Positions 35,114-45,620 of a DNA stretch of 64,000 bases are shown piece by piece; position 1 is the first letter of the stretch, and every line of letters starts with the position of its first letter. A program made the position numbers and the translations under genes. Source of the stretch: Pedobacter gandavensis (GTDB lineage Bacteria > Bacteroidota > Bacteroidia > Sphingobacteriales > Sphingobacteriaceae); contig NZ_WNXC01000005.1 in assembly GCF_014172405.1 (NCBI RefSeq), positions 124,001 to 188,000 on the forward strand. Direction: 5' to 3'. The notes under the pieces were generated by a model, which ran no database searches, had not been told where the DNA came from, and worked only from the letters and a program-made list of their open reading frames with translations.

Positions 35114-35805
35114 TACTTATTTCTTCCAAATAACATAGAAGCATAATAGATCAAATTGGCTAATGAGCCTAATGCCGCTACTAGATAGGTCATTGCTGCC
35201 CAGAAAAGCGCATCTTTGGCCTGTACATTTTCTTCTGGCGTAATCATTACGCCATGGGTATTTCTTAACCACGCCAATGCTCTTTTACTGGCATCAATCT
35301 CTACAGGTAAGGTGATGATGCTAAATATAGTCAGTAGTGCTAATCCGATGACCCCAATGCTCAATACAAAAGGATTTCCGGTAAAACCTATTAATAAAAC
35401 CCCAAGAATTAATACCCATTGTAATAAGGTAGAAGAAATGCTCACTAAAGGCACCATACTTGTCCTCAGTTGTAACCAATGATAGGCAGTGGCATGTTGT
35501 ACTGCGTGTCCACATTCATGGGCTGCAACTGCTGCTGCTGCAACACTACGTCCATGATAAACATCTGTACTTAGATTCACGGTTTTTTCAGCAGGATTAT
35601 AATGATCACTGAGTTGCCCATCGGCACTCATCACCCTCACATCATATATTCCACTGTCGTGAAGCATCTTCTCCGCCACCTCTTTTCCCGAAAATCCCGA
35701 AGTTAAACGCATTTCCGTGTACTTTGAAAATTTACTTCTAAATTTCCATTGGACGTACATGCTAATCAGTAATATCGGGATTATTAAAAATAAATAAGTT
35801 CCCAT
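35110..35805 (-). CDS. Membrane zinc metallopeptidase (YugP-like)
   Basis: This 231-residue protein belongs to the neutral zinc metallopeptidase group (Zn_peptidase_2). It has an N-terminal TM helix and a soluble loop with the H-E-C-G-H zinc motif in A-A-H-E-C-G-H-A-V-Q-H near 94-104. Two or three C-terminal TM helices and the conserved P-V-E-I-D-A-S-K-R-A-L segment after the second TM follow. Its physiological substrate is unknown. It overlaps apaG tail-to-tail with no terminator. Confidence 0.9.
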   Translation of the reverse strand: MGTYLFLIIPILLISMYVQWKFRSKFSKYTEMRLTSGFSGKEVAEKMLHDSGIYDVRVMSADGQLSDHYNPAEKTVNLSTDVYHGRSVAAAAVAAHECGHAVQHATAYHWLQLRTSMVPLVSISSTLLQWVLILGVLLIGFTGNPFVLSIGVIGLALLTIFSIITLPVEIDASKRALAWLRNTHGVMITPEENVQAKDALFWAAMTYLVAALGSLANLIYYASMLFGRNKY

Positions 35806-35956
35806 TTCCGTAGTGTATGTTTTTCAATTAATTCAAATCAAAAAACGAGCCTAAATTCGTACACCTAAAAAAAAATTTAAAAAGCCTGATCACATTATTT
35901 AACATTCAGACTTGCAGGTTCCTTTTTATTTCTTCATTTTTGATAAAAATATTAGT

Positions 35957-37279
35957 ATGGAAGCAGCAATAATCGCCTTATTGATCATAATTTTAGTAGT
36001 AGTTATCGTATTGTTCTTAAAGAAACCTCTTGCTGGAAACCAGCATATTGCACTCTTGGCTTTAAAAGAGGAAGAGCATCAAAAATCATTAAACTGGTTA
36101 AAAGAAGAGAAATTAAGACTGGAAGATGAGCTGAATGACCTACGTAATAATTTCCTGTTAGAACGTAGTAAAGTCATCAAATCCGAAGAAAGCCTGGTTG
36201 CACAGCGGGAAAAACAGGCAGAACAGGAGTTGTACATTGCTGATCTTCAAACACGTTTCAAATTAGAATTTGAAAACATTGCCAATAAAGTACTGGAAGA
36301 GAAAACAGCAAGATTTACGGAGCAGAACCGGACAAATCTCGATCTCATCCTGAATCCATTCAAAGAAAACATCAAAGCTTTTGAAGAGAAAGTAGAAAAG
36401 GTTTATAAATCGGAATCTGACGAACGCAATATTCTTAAAGGGGTAATTTCACAGCTAATGGATCAGAGTAAACAGATTCAGGAAGATGCGAATAACCTGA
36501 CCAAGGCCCTCAAAGGGGATTCTAAAAAACAGGGAAATTGGGGTGAAGTCATTCTCGAAAGGGTATTGGAACGTTCTGGATTGATCAAAGATAGAGAGTA
36601 TAGGATACAAGCCAATTTAAGCGCTGCGGAAGGGAACAGGATGCAACCAGATGTGATCATTGACCTTCCAGACGATAAACATGTCGTAGTCGATTCTAAG
36701 GTCTCCCTGGTGGCTTACGAGCGATTGGTTACTGCAGAGACTGATTTAGAAAGAGAGACCCATTTGAAACAACATATTCTTTCCATTAAAAACCATATTC
36801 AGGGATTATCTGACAAAAATTACCATGACCTCTACCAGATCAATTCACCTGATTTTGTACTGCTTTTTATTCCTATAGAATCATCCTTTGGTATTGCAGT
36901 ACAGCAAGATGCAGAATTATTCAACTATGCATGGGACAGAAAAGTAGTCCTGGTGAGTCCTTCCACTTTGCTTGCAACTTTGCGCACTATAGCCAGCATA
37001 TGGAAACAGGAAAGACAAAACAGAAATGTATTGGAAATTGCCAGATTGAGTGGCAGTATGTATGATAAGTTTGTTGGGTTTTTAACAGATATGGAGAACA
37101 TCGGGAGAAACATCAGACAAAGTCAAGATGCTTATGATAAAGCCTTAAACAAGCTTTCCACAGGAGCTGGAAACCTCGCAAATACTTCAGAGAAAATCAA
37201 AAAATTAGGTGCCAAAGCAACGAAGCAAATTGACACCAAATTTTTAGATCCTTTAGTTGTAGAAGAGGAGCGCTTATAA
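35957..37279 (+). CDS. rmuC: DNA recombination protein RmuC
   Basis: This 440-residue protein limits inversions at short inverted repeats in E. coli. It has an N-terminal TM helix (about 4-22), a coiled coil (about 35-150), and a predicted PD-(D/E)xK-type nuclease domain. That domain has Q-G-N-W-G-E-V-I-L-E near 195, P-D-V-I-I-D-L-P near 232 and V-V-V-D-S-K-V-S near 244. ATG 35957 places the TM helix at the terminus; the longer frame from 35912 does not. Its stop overlaps the thiL stop by 6 nt. Confidence 0.92.
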   Translation: MEAAIIALLIIILVVVIVLFLKKPLAGNQHIALLALKEEEHQKSLNWLKEEKLRLEDELNDLRNNFLLERSKVIKSEESLVAQREKQAEQELYIADLQTRFKLEFENIANKVLEEKTARFTEQNRTNLDLILNPFKENIKAFEEKVEKVYKSESDERNILKGVISQLMDQSKQIQEDANNLTKALKGDSKKQGNWGEVILERVLERSGLIKDREYRIQANLSAAEGNRMQPDVIIDLPDDKHVVVDSKVSLVAYERLVTAETDLERETHLKQHILSIKNHIQGLSDKNYHDLYQINSPDFVLLFIPIESSFGIAVQQDAELFNYAWDRKVVLVSPSTLLATLRTIASIWKQERQNRNVLEIARLSGSMYDKFVGFLTDMENIGRNIRQSQDAYDKALNKLSTGAGNLANTSEKIKKLGAKATKQIDTKFLDPLVVEEERL

Positions 37280-38314
37280 TTTAAAAGCGTTCCATCCCTG
37301 TGCTTTCAATTCATGAACCACATTGGATTTAGAAATCATTTTACAACCTGAGTTTTTATCGGTAATATGTCCAATAATACTGATGTCTACATCATTTTTT
37401 AGCTTGGTATAATCTGCTTGTTTTATGGTAAAAAGTAATTCGTAATCTTCCCCACCATTCAATGCACAAACAGTTGGATCTAAGCCCAGCTCACGTGCCG
37501 TTTCATAGGTCATCGGGTCAATCGGAATCTTTTCTTCGTACAAAGTACAGCCTTTTTCAGACTGCTGACAGATGTGCATAATCTCTGAAGCAAGGCCATC
37601 AGAAACATCAATCATTGAGGTTGGAATAATTTCCATTTGTGCCAGCAAATCAATGATATCTCTTCTTCCTTCTGGCTTCAGCTGACGTTCAATAATATAA
37701 TCCTTTCCTTCCAGATCAGGCTGAATATTAGGGTTTTCTAAAAATATCTGTTTTTCTCTTTCTAGAATTTGCAAACCTACATAAGCACCACCTAAATCTC
37801 CGGAAACACATAAAAGATCACCCTCCTGGGCACCACTTCTGTACACCACATCTTTTTTATCTGCATAGCCAATACTGGTTACACTGATCACCAAACCCTG
37901 TTTGCTGGAAGAACTATCCCCACCAATCAGGTCAATATTGAATTTATTACAGGCCAATTCAATGCCTTTGTATATTTCTTCTACGGCTTCCAATGGAAAT
38001 TTACTAGAAATTCCGATAGAAACTGTAATCTGAGTAGCGATACCATTCATGGCATAAATGTCACTCAAATTCACTTGAACCGCTTTAAAACCCAAGTGCA
38101 TTAAGGGCACATAAGCCAGGTCAAAATGAATGCCTTCCAGCAATAAATCTGTAGAAATTAATACTTCTTTATCTGGGAAATTCAGTACTGCGGCATCATC
38201 CCCAACCCCTTTAATACTGCTTTCATGTCTGATCTTGAAATTATCAGTCAGGTGTTTTATCAGACCAAATTCTCCAAGTTCTCCGATGTCGGTACGCTCT
38301 TTATTCTCAAACAT
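37274..38314 (-). CDS. thiL: Thiamine-monophosphate kinase
   Basis: This 346-residue enzyme phosphorylates TMP to thiamine pyrophosphate. It has an AIR synthase-like fold. Mg-ATP residues are in V-G-D-D-A-A-V-L at 37-44, then S-T-D-L-L-L-E-G-I-H-F-D, G-G-D-S-S-S near 125, V-S-G-D-L-G-G-A-Y near 165, and I-D-V-S-D-G-L near 240. No other thiamine genes are adjacent. It lies upstream of, and convergent with, rmuC. Confidence 0.94.
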   Translation of the reverse strand: MFENKERTDIGELGEFGLIKHLTDNFKIRHESSIKGVGDDAAVLNFPDKEVLISTDLLLEGIHFDLAYVPLMHLGFKAVQVNLSDIYAMNGIATQITVSIGISSKFPLEAVEEIYKGIELACNKFNIDLIGGDSSSSKQGLVISVTSIGYADKKDVVYRSGAQEGDLLCVSGDLGGAYVGLQILEREKQIFLENPNIQPDLEGKDYIIERQLKPEGRRDIIDLLAQMEIIPTSMIDVSDGLASEIMHICQQSEKGCTLYEEKIPIDPMTYETARELGLDPTVCALNGGEDYELLFTIKQADYTKLKNDVDISIIGHITDKNSGCKMISKSNVVHELKAQGWNAFKL

Positions 38315-38406
38315 ATATTTTATTTCTATTGAGTTTTAACTTTTAATACTTGTTGATTTTCTTTAAAATTCTCCGGAAATCTCCAGAAAAATCCACTATA
38401 TGAAAT

Positions 38407-39399
38407 TTATAAACCCAATGCTGCGGAAATCTCCAGCATTCTTTCAATTGGTTTACGTGCTTGTACTATAATATCCGCAGGAACAGTCACTTCAGGGCTT
38501 CCATTTTTTAAGCATAAATAGAGTTTTTCTAAAGTATTTCTTTTCATATAAGGACAATCATTACAGGCACAGTTATTATTTGGTGGTGCAGGAATAAAAG
38601 TTTTTGTCGGATTTGCTTTCTCCATCTGGTGAATAATCCCACTTTCCGTAGCGACAATAAATTCCTGAGCATCACTATTCGTACTATATTTCAATAATCC
38701 GGTGGTCGATCCAATGTAATCTGCCATTTCCAAAACTGCCTCTTCACATTCCGGGTGGGCAATAAACTTTGCATTCGGATGACGAGCTTTCAATTTCGTA
38801 ATTTTTTCTCTCGAAAAAATCTCATGGACCATACAGGCACCGTTCCAAAGCACTAAATCGCGACCTGTTTTTTTAGCCACCCAAGCACCTAAATTTTTGT
38901 CTGGACCAAAAATGATCTTCGTATCCTTTGGAAGACTTTCTACAATCTGTACCGCATTCGTGGAGGTACAAACAATATCGCTCAAAGCCTTCAATTCGGC
39001 GGTACAATTCACATAGGTAATCACCACATGATCAGGGTACTTTTCTTTGAATTTTTTAAACAGGTGTGGCGGACAACTATCAGCCAACGAACATCCTGCT
39101 TTCAAATCCGGCAACAAAACTTTTTTATCCGGAGAAAGAATCTTTGCCGTTTCTGCCATAAAATGCACTCCTGCAAACACAATCACCTCAGCATCAGTTC
39201 TTGCCGCTTCTTGTGAAAGTCCTAAACTGTCCCCAATATAATCAGCAATATCCTGAATATCAGGCTCTTGGTAGTAGTGCGCCAGCACTATTGCATTTTT
39301 CTCTTTTTTTAGTTTTTCGATTTCCACGAAAAGATCAAGTGTAGGATCAATCTTTTCTTCGACAAAACCTTTTCTATTTAATTCCTCAAATGTATCCAT
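38407..39399 (-). CDS. nadA: Quinolinate synthase
   Basis: This 330-residue [4Fe-4S] enzyme condenses iminoaspartate with DHAP to quinolinate in NAD synthesis. Family features are [10 protein letters not shown] near 40, V-N-C-T-A-E near 110 and G-A-C-M-V-H near 195. The terminal [12 protein letters not shown] also matches; the three conserved cysteines coordinate the cluster. ATG 39399 is taken rather than TTG 39405. It is divergent from nadB across a 400-bp spacer, so the two NAD genes share a control region. Confidence 0.96.
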   Translation of the reverse strand: MDTFEELNRKGFVEEKIDPTLDLFVEIEKLKKEKNAIVLAHYYQEPDIQDIADYIGDSLGLSQEAARTDAEVIVFAGVHFMAETAKILSPDKKVLLPDLKAGCSLADSCPPHLFKKFKEKYPDHVVITYVNCTAELKALSDIVCTSTNAVQIVESLPKDTKIIFGPDKNLGAWVAKKTGRDLVLWNGACMVHEIFSREKITKLKARHPNAKFIAHPECEEAVLEMADYIGSTTGLLKYSTNSDAQEFIVATESGIIHQMEKANPTKTFIPAPPNNNCACNDCPYMKRNTLEKLYLCLKNGSPEVTVPADIIVQARKPIERMLEISAALGL

Positions 39400-39506
39400 T
39401 TTCAACAGTTCAATAAATTATAATTATTTAATATAGATAGACTTCTATTGTTTATTAGTGTGTTAATAACGTTTGTAAATTATTTTTTTTTAGGCGATTA
39501 TTTGAG

Positions 39507-39641
39507 TTATTCATAAGTTATCCACAATTAAGTTGATTTTTTTAAACAAAAATCCGCTGATTCACAGTATTTTATTTTTCTCTCTCAAAACTTATCCATA
39601 GTAATATGTGTATTGTTAGTTTGTGTGTAAAAAGTGGATAA
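39507..39641. other. DnaA-box cluster, candidate chromosomal origin oriC
   Basis: In the AT-rich nadA-nadB spacer are six matches to TTATNCACA with at most one mismatch. Plus strand: 39507 TTATTCATA, 39518 TTATCCACA (perfect), 39558 TGATTCACA and 39592 TTATCCATA. Minus strand: 39622-39630 TTACACACA and 39633-39641 TTATCCACT. The outer pairs are each spaced 11 bp start to start and face opposite ways. AT-rich flanks (39420-39500 and 39660-39750) could unwind. A perfect parS lies 6 kb away. Under uniform base composition I estimate about 0.1 such matches by chance in 135 bp, two strands. Origin function is inferred. Confidence 0.6.
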
Positions 39642-39799
39642 CCTCTGCAAAGTTGCTCAAAAATAACTGAAAATATTGTGGCAAATTCCCTTTTTAGCTT
39701 AGCTTTAAACATTCAAATTTATTTGTTCTATATGTTTAGACAAGAAATTAACAATTATATCAACGTTGTTAACAAAGTAAGGGAAGTAGCTTAATTTCA

Positions 39800-41386
39800 A
39801 TGAGAAAAGTAGATTTTTTAGTAATAGGGTCGGGTATAGCGGGTTTAAGCTTTGCATTAAAAGCAGCTCAGCATGGTAAAGTTTTAATTGTTACAAAATC
39901 AAATGAAGATGAGTCAAATACAAAATATGCGCAGGGTGGAGTAGCAGTTGTTGTGGATAAAGATGATTCGTTTGAAAAACATATTGAAGATACATTAATT
40001 GCTGGAGATGGGCTGTGTGACAGAGAGATAGTAGAAATAGTTGTCAAAGAAGGGCCTCAGCGAATTCAAGAAATTATAGATTATGGGATCAATTTTGATA
40101 AAAATCAAACCGGAGTTTACGATTTAGCGAAAGAAGGTGGGCACTCAGAAAATCGTGTTTTACACTATAAAGATGTCACCGGATACGAAATTGAAAGTGT
40201 TTTATTAAAGCAGATTCATGAGAACGAAAACATAGAGATATTAACACATTACTTCTGTTTGGAGTTAATTACTCAGCATCATTTGGGTGTTCATGTGGAT
40301 AAGAGTTCAGAAGATATCCACTGTTACGGCATATATGCCTTTAACACAGAGCGTAATGATGTGGAAAAGATACTAGCTAGTGTGACTATCTTAGCCTCGG
40401 GAGGCGCAGGGCATGTGTATAGCAGTACAACAAATCCAATAATTGCCACGGGCGACGGAATGGCAATGGTATACCGGGCAAAAGGGAAAGTTAGAAATAT
40501 GGAATTTATTCAGTTTCATCCTACCGCATTGTATCACCCAGGAGAATATCCGGCATTTCTGATCTCTGAGGCCGTTCGTGGTTATGGCGGAGTGCTCAAA
40601 AGAAAGAATGGAGAAGAATTCATGTATGAATATGATGCCAGGGGATCTTTGGCTTCCAGGGATATTGTGGCTCGTGCGATAGATTCTGAAATGAAAAAAT
40701 CTGGGGAGGACTTTGTCTACCTTGACATCACCAATCGAAAAAAGAGTGATATTTTAGCTCATTTCCCGAACATTTACGCCAAGTGTCTATCTATAGGTAT
40801 AGACATGACGAAGGATTTAATACCGGTTACGCCTGCAGCTCATTATATGTGCGGTGGAATTTTGGTAGATGAATACGGGCGATCTTCTATAAAAAATTTA
40901 TATGCTTGTGGTGAATGTTCTTCAACAGGTTTACATGGCGCCAATCGTTTGGCTTCAAATTCCTTGTTAGAAGCGCCAGTGTTTGCACATCGTATATATG
41001 AAGATGCTATAGCTACTTTCGAAAATACGGTGATCCCTGATGACATCCCAGAATGGAACGACGATGGGGTGAAACAATCTGATGAGGATATTTTAGTCAC
41101 ACATAATTTAAGGGAAACTCAGAAATTAATGAGCGATTATGTTGGAATTGTTCGTTCCGATTTTAGATTGGATCGTGCAATGAGGCGATTGTTTTTGCTT
41201 CATGAAGAGACCGAAGCCTTTTATAAAGCCAATAAAGTTTCCGTGAAATTGTGTGAATTGCGGAATGTGATCCAGGTAGCTTTCTTGATTATTAAGTCTG
41301 CAAAAGCAAGAAAAGAGAGTAGGGGATTACACTATACAACTGATTATCCAGTACACGCAGAAGAATTAACAGATACAATTTTTTAG
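39800..41386 (+). CDS. nadB: L-aspartate oxidase
   Basis: This 528-residue flavoenzyme makes iminoaspartate for NadA. The FAD-binding GSGIAG lies at 10-15, followed by S-N-T-K-Y-A-Q-G-G-V-A near 48. Q-F-H-P-T-A-L-Y-H near 240, the active-site region R-G-Y-G-G near 260 and H-G-A-N-R-L-A-S-N-S-L-L-E near 375 also match. A C-terminal three-helix domain is present. It resembles SdhA but has the NadB-specific terminal domain. The carbonic anhydrase-like gene follows 3 bp after the stop. Confidence 0.95.
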   Translation: MRKVDFLVIGSGIAGLSFALKAAQHGKVLIVTKSNEDESNTKYAQGGVAVVVDKDDSFEKHIEDTLIAGDGLCDREIVEIVVKEGPQRIQEIIDYGINFDKNQTGVYDLAKEGGHSENRVLHYKDVTGYEIESVLLKQIHENENIEILTHYFCLELITQHHLGVHVDKSSEDIHCYGIYAFNTERNDVEKILASVTILASGGAGHVYSSTTNPIIATGDGMAMVYRAKGKVRNMEFIQFHPTALYHPGEYPAFLISEAVRGYGGVLKRKNGEEFMYEYDARGSLASRDIVARAIDSEMKKSGEDFVYLDITNRKKSDILAHFPNIYAKCLSIGIDMTKDLIPVTPAAHYMCGGILVDEYGRSSIKNLYACGECSSTGLHGANRLASNSLLEAPVFAHRIYEDAIATFENTVIPDDIPEWNDDGVKQSDEDILVTHNLRETQKLMSDYVGIVRSDFRLDRAMRRLFLLHEETEAFYKANKVSVKLCELRNVIQVAFLIIKSAKARKESRGLHYTTDYPVHAEELTDTIF

Positions 41387-41389
41387 ATT

Positions 41390-41899
41390 ATGCCAGTTAT
41401 ATTACCAGTGAAAGATAAGCACCCTCAATGGGGTGAAAATTGTTTTATAGCGCCAAATGCGACGATTGTTGGCGAAGTATCCATGGGCAGTAACTGTTCT
41501 GTCTGGTTTAATGCTGTGATCCGTGGTGATGTTAATCGCATTACAATTGGTAACGATAGCAATATTCAAGATGGGGCTGTGATTCATGCGACGTATTTAA
41601 AAGCGGCAACAGTGATTGGAAATAGAGTTTCTGTTGGACACAATGCGATTGTTCATGGCTGTGTTTTAAAAGACCATATACTGATCGGTATGGGCGCAAT
41701 TGTGATGGATAATGCAATCGTAGAAGATTATTGTATTATTGCCGCAGGCGCAGTTGTATTAGAGCATACACACTGTGAGTCAGGCTATATCTATGCTGGT
41801 ACACCTGCAAAAAAAATAAAGCCCATTACTGAAGAGCAACGGGCTTTATTGAATAAATTACCAGATAACTATATTATGTATGCTGACTGGTTTAAATAA
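41390..41899 (+). CDS. Gamma-class carbonic anhydrase-like protein
   Basis: This 169-residue left-handed beta-helix protein is built of hexapeptide repeats. The three zinc-binding histidines of gamma-carbonic anhydrases are at H66, H84 and H89, and R45/D47 are in V-I-R-G-D-V. The terminal segment Y-A-G-T-P-A-K-K-I-K is typical of the YrdA/PaaY subgroup, in which activity varies. It starts 3 bp after nadB and is probably co-transcribed, although no metabolic link is obvious. Confidence 0.9.
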   Translation: MPVILPVKDKHPQWGENCFIAPNATIVGEVSMGSNCSVWFNAVIRGDVNRITIGNDSNIQDGAVIHATYLKAATVIGNRVSVGHNAIVHGCVLKDHILIGMGAIVMDNAIVEDYCIIAAGAVVLEHTHCESGYIYAGTPAKKIKPITEEQRALLNKLPDNYIMYADWFK

Positions 41900-41913
41900 A
41901 TAGTTTTAAAGAC

Positions 41914-43542
41914 TTATTCTTTTGGAATTTTAATGGTTTCATTTCGTTCCCAAAGGGCTCTAATGGAGAGTTCTTTGGGTTCGTTCCAAATTTTCTCGGG
42001 TTGACGCCCATCAGTCACACTTCCAGTATCCCATTTTTTGTTTTTGTTATTGTCGTAGGTAATCCTTGTAAAGTATTTACCAGCTTTATAATTGTTAAAT
42101 TTGACGGTGGTATCTTTGGTAACCACTATCGTATTTACCGGATTCTTATTCTCATCAATTACTTCTACGATGTAACTTTTATTCTGCTCAGGAACGATCA
42201 GTTTTAGAATTAAAGTTCCATAATCATCCTTATTACCTAATTTGAAATCCTTGGTAAATTCCTTATTTTTTGTGTTGAAGATAGCATTAAAAGTACCTGC
42301 TTCAAACTTCATTTCATAGGATTTTTTAACTCGCCAAGGGTACTTTACATAGTAGGATAGAAAGTCGGTGCTATCTTTTTCCAAGGTAAAGTTGGTTCTT
42401 TTTACGGAATCTTCCAGCAATTGGATCTTAGCGATATCAGTACTTAAAATAGGAAAATTGAAAGTTAATTTTAATGGTTTGTTAGGATTTAGTACACCAC
42501 TTTCGAAGTTATCCGTTGCGTTCAAAACTCTAGTATAGGTTTCTTTTTTCCCCCTGAGTAATGTTGTGGTTTGCAATAATTTTCCGTTTTCTTTGAGGCT
42601 GATTTTTGTTGAATCGAAGCTCATGTCTGTCAACCACATTTTCAAAGAGTCGTTGTTTTTACTGAACTTGATATATTTTTTTGCATCTAAGGCTGCAGGT
42701 TCCACTACATTCACTTCTGGTTTTTGTAGTTTTTGATTAAAAGCAAAACTGATACTTCCATCAGCATTGATGCGTTTATCTAAAATTCGGAAGACTGTTG
42801 CTTCTTCTTTGAAGACTTTAATATTTACGGAGTCCATAGTTTTTTTTAGGACGATCGGCTCTTTAATAAAACCAATTTCATCTGTACTCTGCTGATAAAT
42901 TTTGTCTCCGCCTTTTTCTTTTAATGCATAGATTTTGTAGGTTCCTTCTCTTAAATTATTCAGACTGTAGTGACCACTGCTATCAGTTAATGAATAAATG
43001 GATGGTCTTGCTTTTCCAAAGATCGTATCTTTTTCCAAGGGGAGGATAAATGCTACTGCTTCAATTTCTGGTTCACCGGTTACGGCATTTGTGACCTTGC
43101 CTTTGATGCTTAAGGAATCGAGTTTTGGACCTGTTGAAAATACATAAGAGAAATTCTTTAGGATGTTGTTTTCGTTGATATCCGCGATCAACTTCCCGAA
43201 GTTCATGGTATAGGTTGTGTTTTTTTCCAAAGTGTCTGGGAACGAAATCTCCAGTAATTTCTTTTTCACTTTTAACAAAGGTGCAACCTTTAATTCTGGA
43301 GAGATAGAAAATTCTTTAGACTCATTTTGTAGCTTGAAGTATTCATCAAATTCAATGGTGATTTTCTTGGCCTTGAAATTTGTCGTAAGATTTTTAGGCT
43401 CCATACTCAACACCTTAGGCGGCTCCGTATCTCGGGGACCTCCTTGTGGTTGTTGTATGCTCGCACAGCTATATATTAATGAAGTTAGCAATAGGAGGGA
43501 TGCAAAAAGCCTGAAGTTCGGTATAATGCTATTATTGGCCAT
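41914..43542 (-). CDS. Ig-like domain lipoprotein
   Basis: This 542-residue lipoprotein has signal peptide and lipobox S-L-I-Y-S-C with lipidated C26. An N-terminal Big_5/SbsA-type Ig-like domain (about 35-130) includes G-G-P-R-D-T-E-P-P-K-V, a common Bacteroidota opening. A carboxypeptidase-regulatory-like beta domain (about 140-225, G-H-Y-S-L-N-N-L-R-E-G-T-Y-K-I) and further beta-rich regions follow, with D-N-N-K-N-K-K-W-D-T-G near the end. It is probably an outer-membrane surface or periplasmic structural lipoprotein. It is convergent with the carbonic anhydrase gene, 14 bp between stops. Confidence 0.82.
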   Translation of the reverse strand: MANNSIIPNFRLFASLLLLTSLIYSCASIQQPQGGPRDTEPPKVLSMEPKNLTTNFKAKKITIEFDEYFKLQNESKEFSISPELKVAPLLKVKKKLLEISFPDTLEKNTTYTMNFGKLIADINENNILKNFSYVFSTGPKLDSLSIKGKVTNAVTGEPEIEAVAFILPLEKDTIFGKARPSIYSLTDSSGHYSLNNLREGTYKIYALKEKGGDKIYQQSTDEIGFIKEPIVLKKTMDSVNIKVFKEEATVFRILDKRINADGSISFAFNQKLQKPEVNVVEPAALDAKKYIKFSKNNDSLKMWLTDMSFDSTKISLKENGKLLQTTTLLRGKKETYTRVLNATDNFESGVLNPNKPLKLTFNFPILSTDIAKIQLLEDSVKRTNFTLEKDSTDFLSYYVKYPWRVKKSYEMKFEAGTFNAIFNTKNKEFTKDFKLGNKDDYGTLILKLIVPEQNKSYIVEVIDENKNPVNTIVVTKDTTVKFNNYKAGKYFTRITYDNNKNKKWDTGSVTDGRQPEKIWNEPKELSIRALWERNETIKIPKE

Positions 43543-43685
43543 TTATATGCGCTGTGTTAAGTTTATTACTCTTTTTAATAGATATCATTAAAGAATTTTA
43601 AAAGTCGCTTAAAACTCATTTAAACGAGCCAGCTAGATTTCATCAGAATGTAAATGTAACTAGCTCGTTATCAATTAGTTGTGTT

Positions 43686-45548
43686 TTATTTACTCATGTG
43701 CACCATTAAAACGGAGATATCAGAAGGAGAAACTCCTGAAATTCTTGAAGCCTGGCCTAATGTGCGGGGTTTGATCTTCAATAGCTTCTCTCTCGCTTCT
43801 TTTGATAAGGATCCAAGTTGAGCATAATCAAAATCTGGATTGATGTCTTTGTCTTCCATCTTCTGCATTTTATTTACAATTTCTTGTTCCTTCTCAAAAT
43901 AGCTTTCATATTTAATTTTGATTTCCGCCTGTTCTATTGTCTCTTTATCAAATGCAGCAAGGTAATCTTTAAATGGTGTACTGATCTCACGTATGTCTTC
44001 AATGCCGACCTGAGGTCTGCCCAGTAAACTCACTATTTTTACATTTTGAGTTAGCGTGCTTGTACCTAGTTCTTCCAGTTTTGCATTGGCTTCGGCCATG
44101 TCAATACTTTGCTTTTTAGCAAAGGCAACGATGGCATCAGAGTTGGCAACTTTCTGTTTAACGAGGTCCAAACGTTCGTCACTAATCAATCCCAACTGAT
44201 GGCCGATAGGAGAGAGACGGATGTCTGCATTGTCTTGGCGAAGTAGTAACCTATGCTCTGCTCTTGAAGTAAACATACGGTAAGGTTCGTCTGTTCCTTT
44301 GGTCACCAAATCATCAATCAATACCCCTATATAAGATTCAGAACGCTTCATGATTAATTCATGTAAATCATTCACTTTTTGATGTGCATTGATACCTGCA
44401 ATAAAGCCCTGACTGGCGGCTTCTTCATAACCGGTAGTTCCGTTGATTTGACCAGCGAAGAATAGGTTGCTGATCATTTTCGTTTCTAAGGTTAGAGAAA
44501 GTTGAGTAGGTGGAAAATAGTCGTATTCGATCGCATAACCTGGGCGGAACATTTTAGCGTTTTCAAATCCAGGGATTTTAGTGAGCGCTCTATATTGTAC
44601 ATCCTCTGGTAAAGAAGTTGAGAAACCATTTACATAAATTTCACAGGTATGTAAACCTTCTGGTTCCACAAATATTTGATGTCTTTCTCTTTCTGCAAAG
44701 CGATTAATCTTGTCTTCGATAGAAGGGCAATACCTCGGACCTAAGCCTTTAATTCTTCCGGTAAACATCGGAGATTTTTCGAATCCTTCTTTTAAGGTTT
44801 CATGAACTTCTGCATTGGTATAGGTAATCCAGCAGCAACGTTGTTCTGTAGGACGCTCCACATTGGTGTAGGAAAAACGACCGGGATTTTCATCGCCCCA
44901 TTGTTCTTCCATGACAGGATAATTTAAAGACCTTCCATCCACTCGGGGTGGGGTACCAGTTTTCATTCTACCCGCTTCAAAACCTAACTCTACTAATTGT
45001 TCGGTTAGGCCTGTTGCCGATCTCTCCGCAGTTCTACCACCACCAAATTTCTTTTCTCCAATATGAATCAATCCATTTAGGAAAGTTCCATTTGTTAAAA
45101 CCACCGACTTTCCTTTGATCTCAATTCCTAAAGAAGTTTTAACTCCAACAACAGTATTGTTTTTTAGGAGTAAGCTGCTCACCATATCCTGCCAGAAATC
45201 CACATTAGGCGTGCGCTCTAAGGCTAGTCTCCATTCTTCAGCAAATCTCTTCCTGTCATTTTGTGCTCTTGGACTCCACATCGCGGGACCTTTAGAAAGA
45301 TTCAGCATTCTAAATTGTAGTGTGGTCTTGTCACTGATGATTCCAGAGTAGCCACCCATCGCATCGATCTCTCTTACGATCTGGCCTTTTGCCACACCAC
45401 CCATAGCAGGGTTGCAACTCATCTGTGCAATGGTTTCCATATTCATGGTGATCAGTAAGACTGAAGATCCCAGATTGGCAGCAGCAGCAGCGGCTTCACA
45501 ACCGGCATGTCCGGCACCAACTACTATAACATCGTATTCTTTAAACAT
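43686..45548 (-). CDS. mnmG: tRNA uridine-5-carboxymethylaminomethyl modification enzyme MnmG
   Basis: This 620-residue FAD protein, with MnmE, modifies wobble U34. FAD motif G-A-G-H-A-G is at 11-16, with C-N-P-A-M-G-G and the MnmG signature G-G-x-R-T-A-E-R-S near 150. [13 protein letters not shown] near 270-282 and the C-terminal MnmE-binding helical domain also match. mnmG (gidA) often lies beside the replication origin in bacteria. Here a perfect parS and a weaker copy are 30-90 bp upstream of its start. Confidence 0.97.
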   Translation of the reverse strand: MFKEYDVIVVGAGHAGCEAAAAAANLGSSVLLITMNMETIAQMSCNPAMGGVAKGQIVREIDAMGGYSGIISDKTTLQFRMLNLSKGPAMWSPRAQNDRKRFAEEWRLALERTPNVDFWQDMVSSLLLKNNTVVGVKTSLGIEIKGKSVVLTNGTFLNGLIHIGEKKFGGGRTAERSATGLTEQLVELGFEAGRMKTGTPPRVDGRSLNYPVMEEQWGDENPGRFSYTNVERPTEQRCCWITYTNAEVHETLKEGFEKSPMFTGRIKGLGPRYCPSIEDKINRFAERERHQIFVEPEGLHTCEIYVNGFSTSLPEDVQYRALTKIPGFENAKMFRPGYAIEYDYFPPTQLSLTLETKMISNLFFAGQINGTTGYEEAASQGFIAGINAHQKVNDLHELIMKRSESYIGVLIDDLVTKGTDEPYRMFTSRAEHRLLLRQDNADIRLSPIGHQLGLISDERLDLVKQKVANSDAIVAFAKKQSIDMAEANAKLEELGTSTLTQNVKIVSLLGRPQVGIEDIREISTPFKDYLAAFDKETIEQAEIKIKYESYFEKEQEIVNKMQKMEDKDINPDFDYAQLGSLSKEAREKLLKIKPRTLGQASRISGVSPSDISVLMVHMSK

Positions 45549-45577
45549 TACCTGTTGTTTTTATATCGCTTAAATTT

Positions 45578-45593
45578 TGTTTCACGTGGAACG
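45578..45593. other. Degenerate parS (ParB-binding) site
   Basis: TGTTTCACGTGGAACG matches the parS consensus at 14 of 16 positions and keeps the central TTCACGTG core. It lies 30 bp upstream of the mnmG start. Confidence 0.6.
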
Positions 45594-45620
45594 CAGTAAA
45601 TGCCCGCTGTTAAGCTCGGA

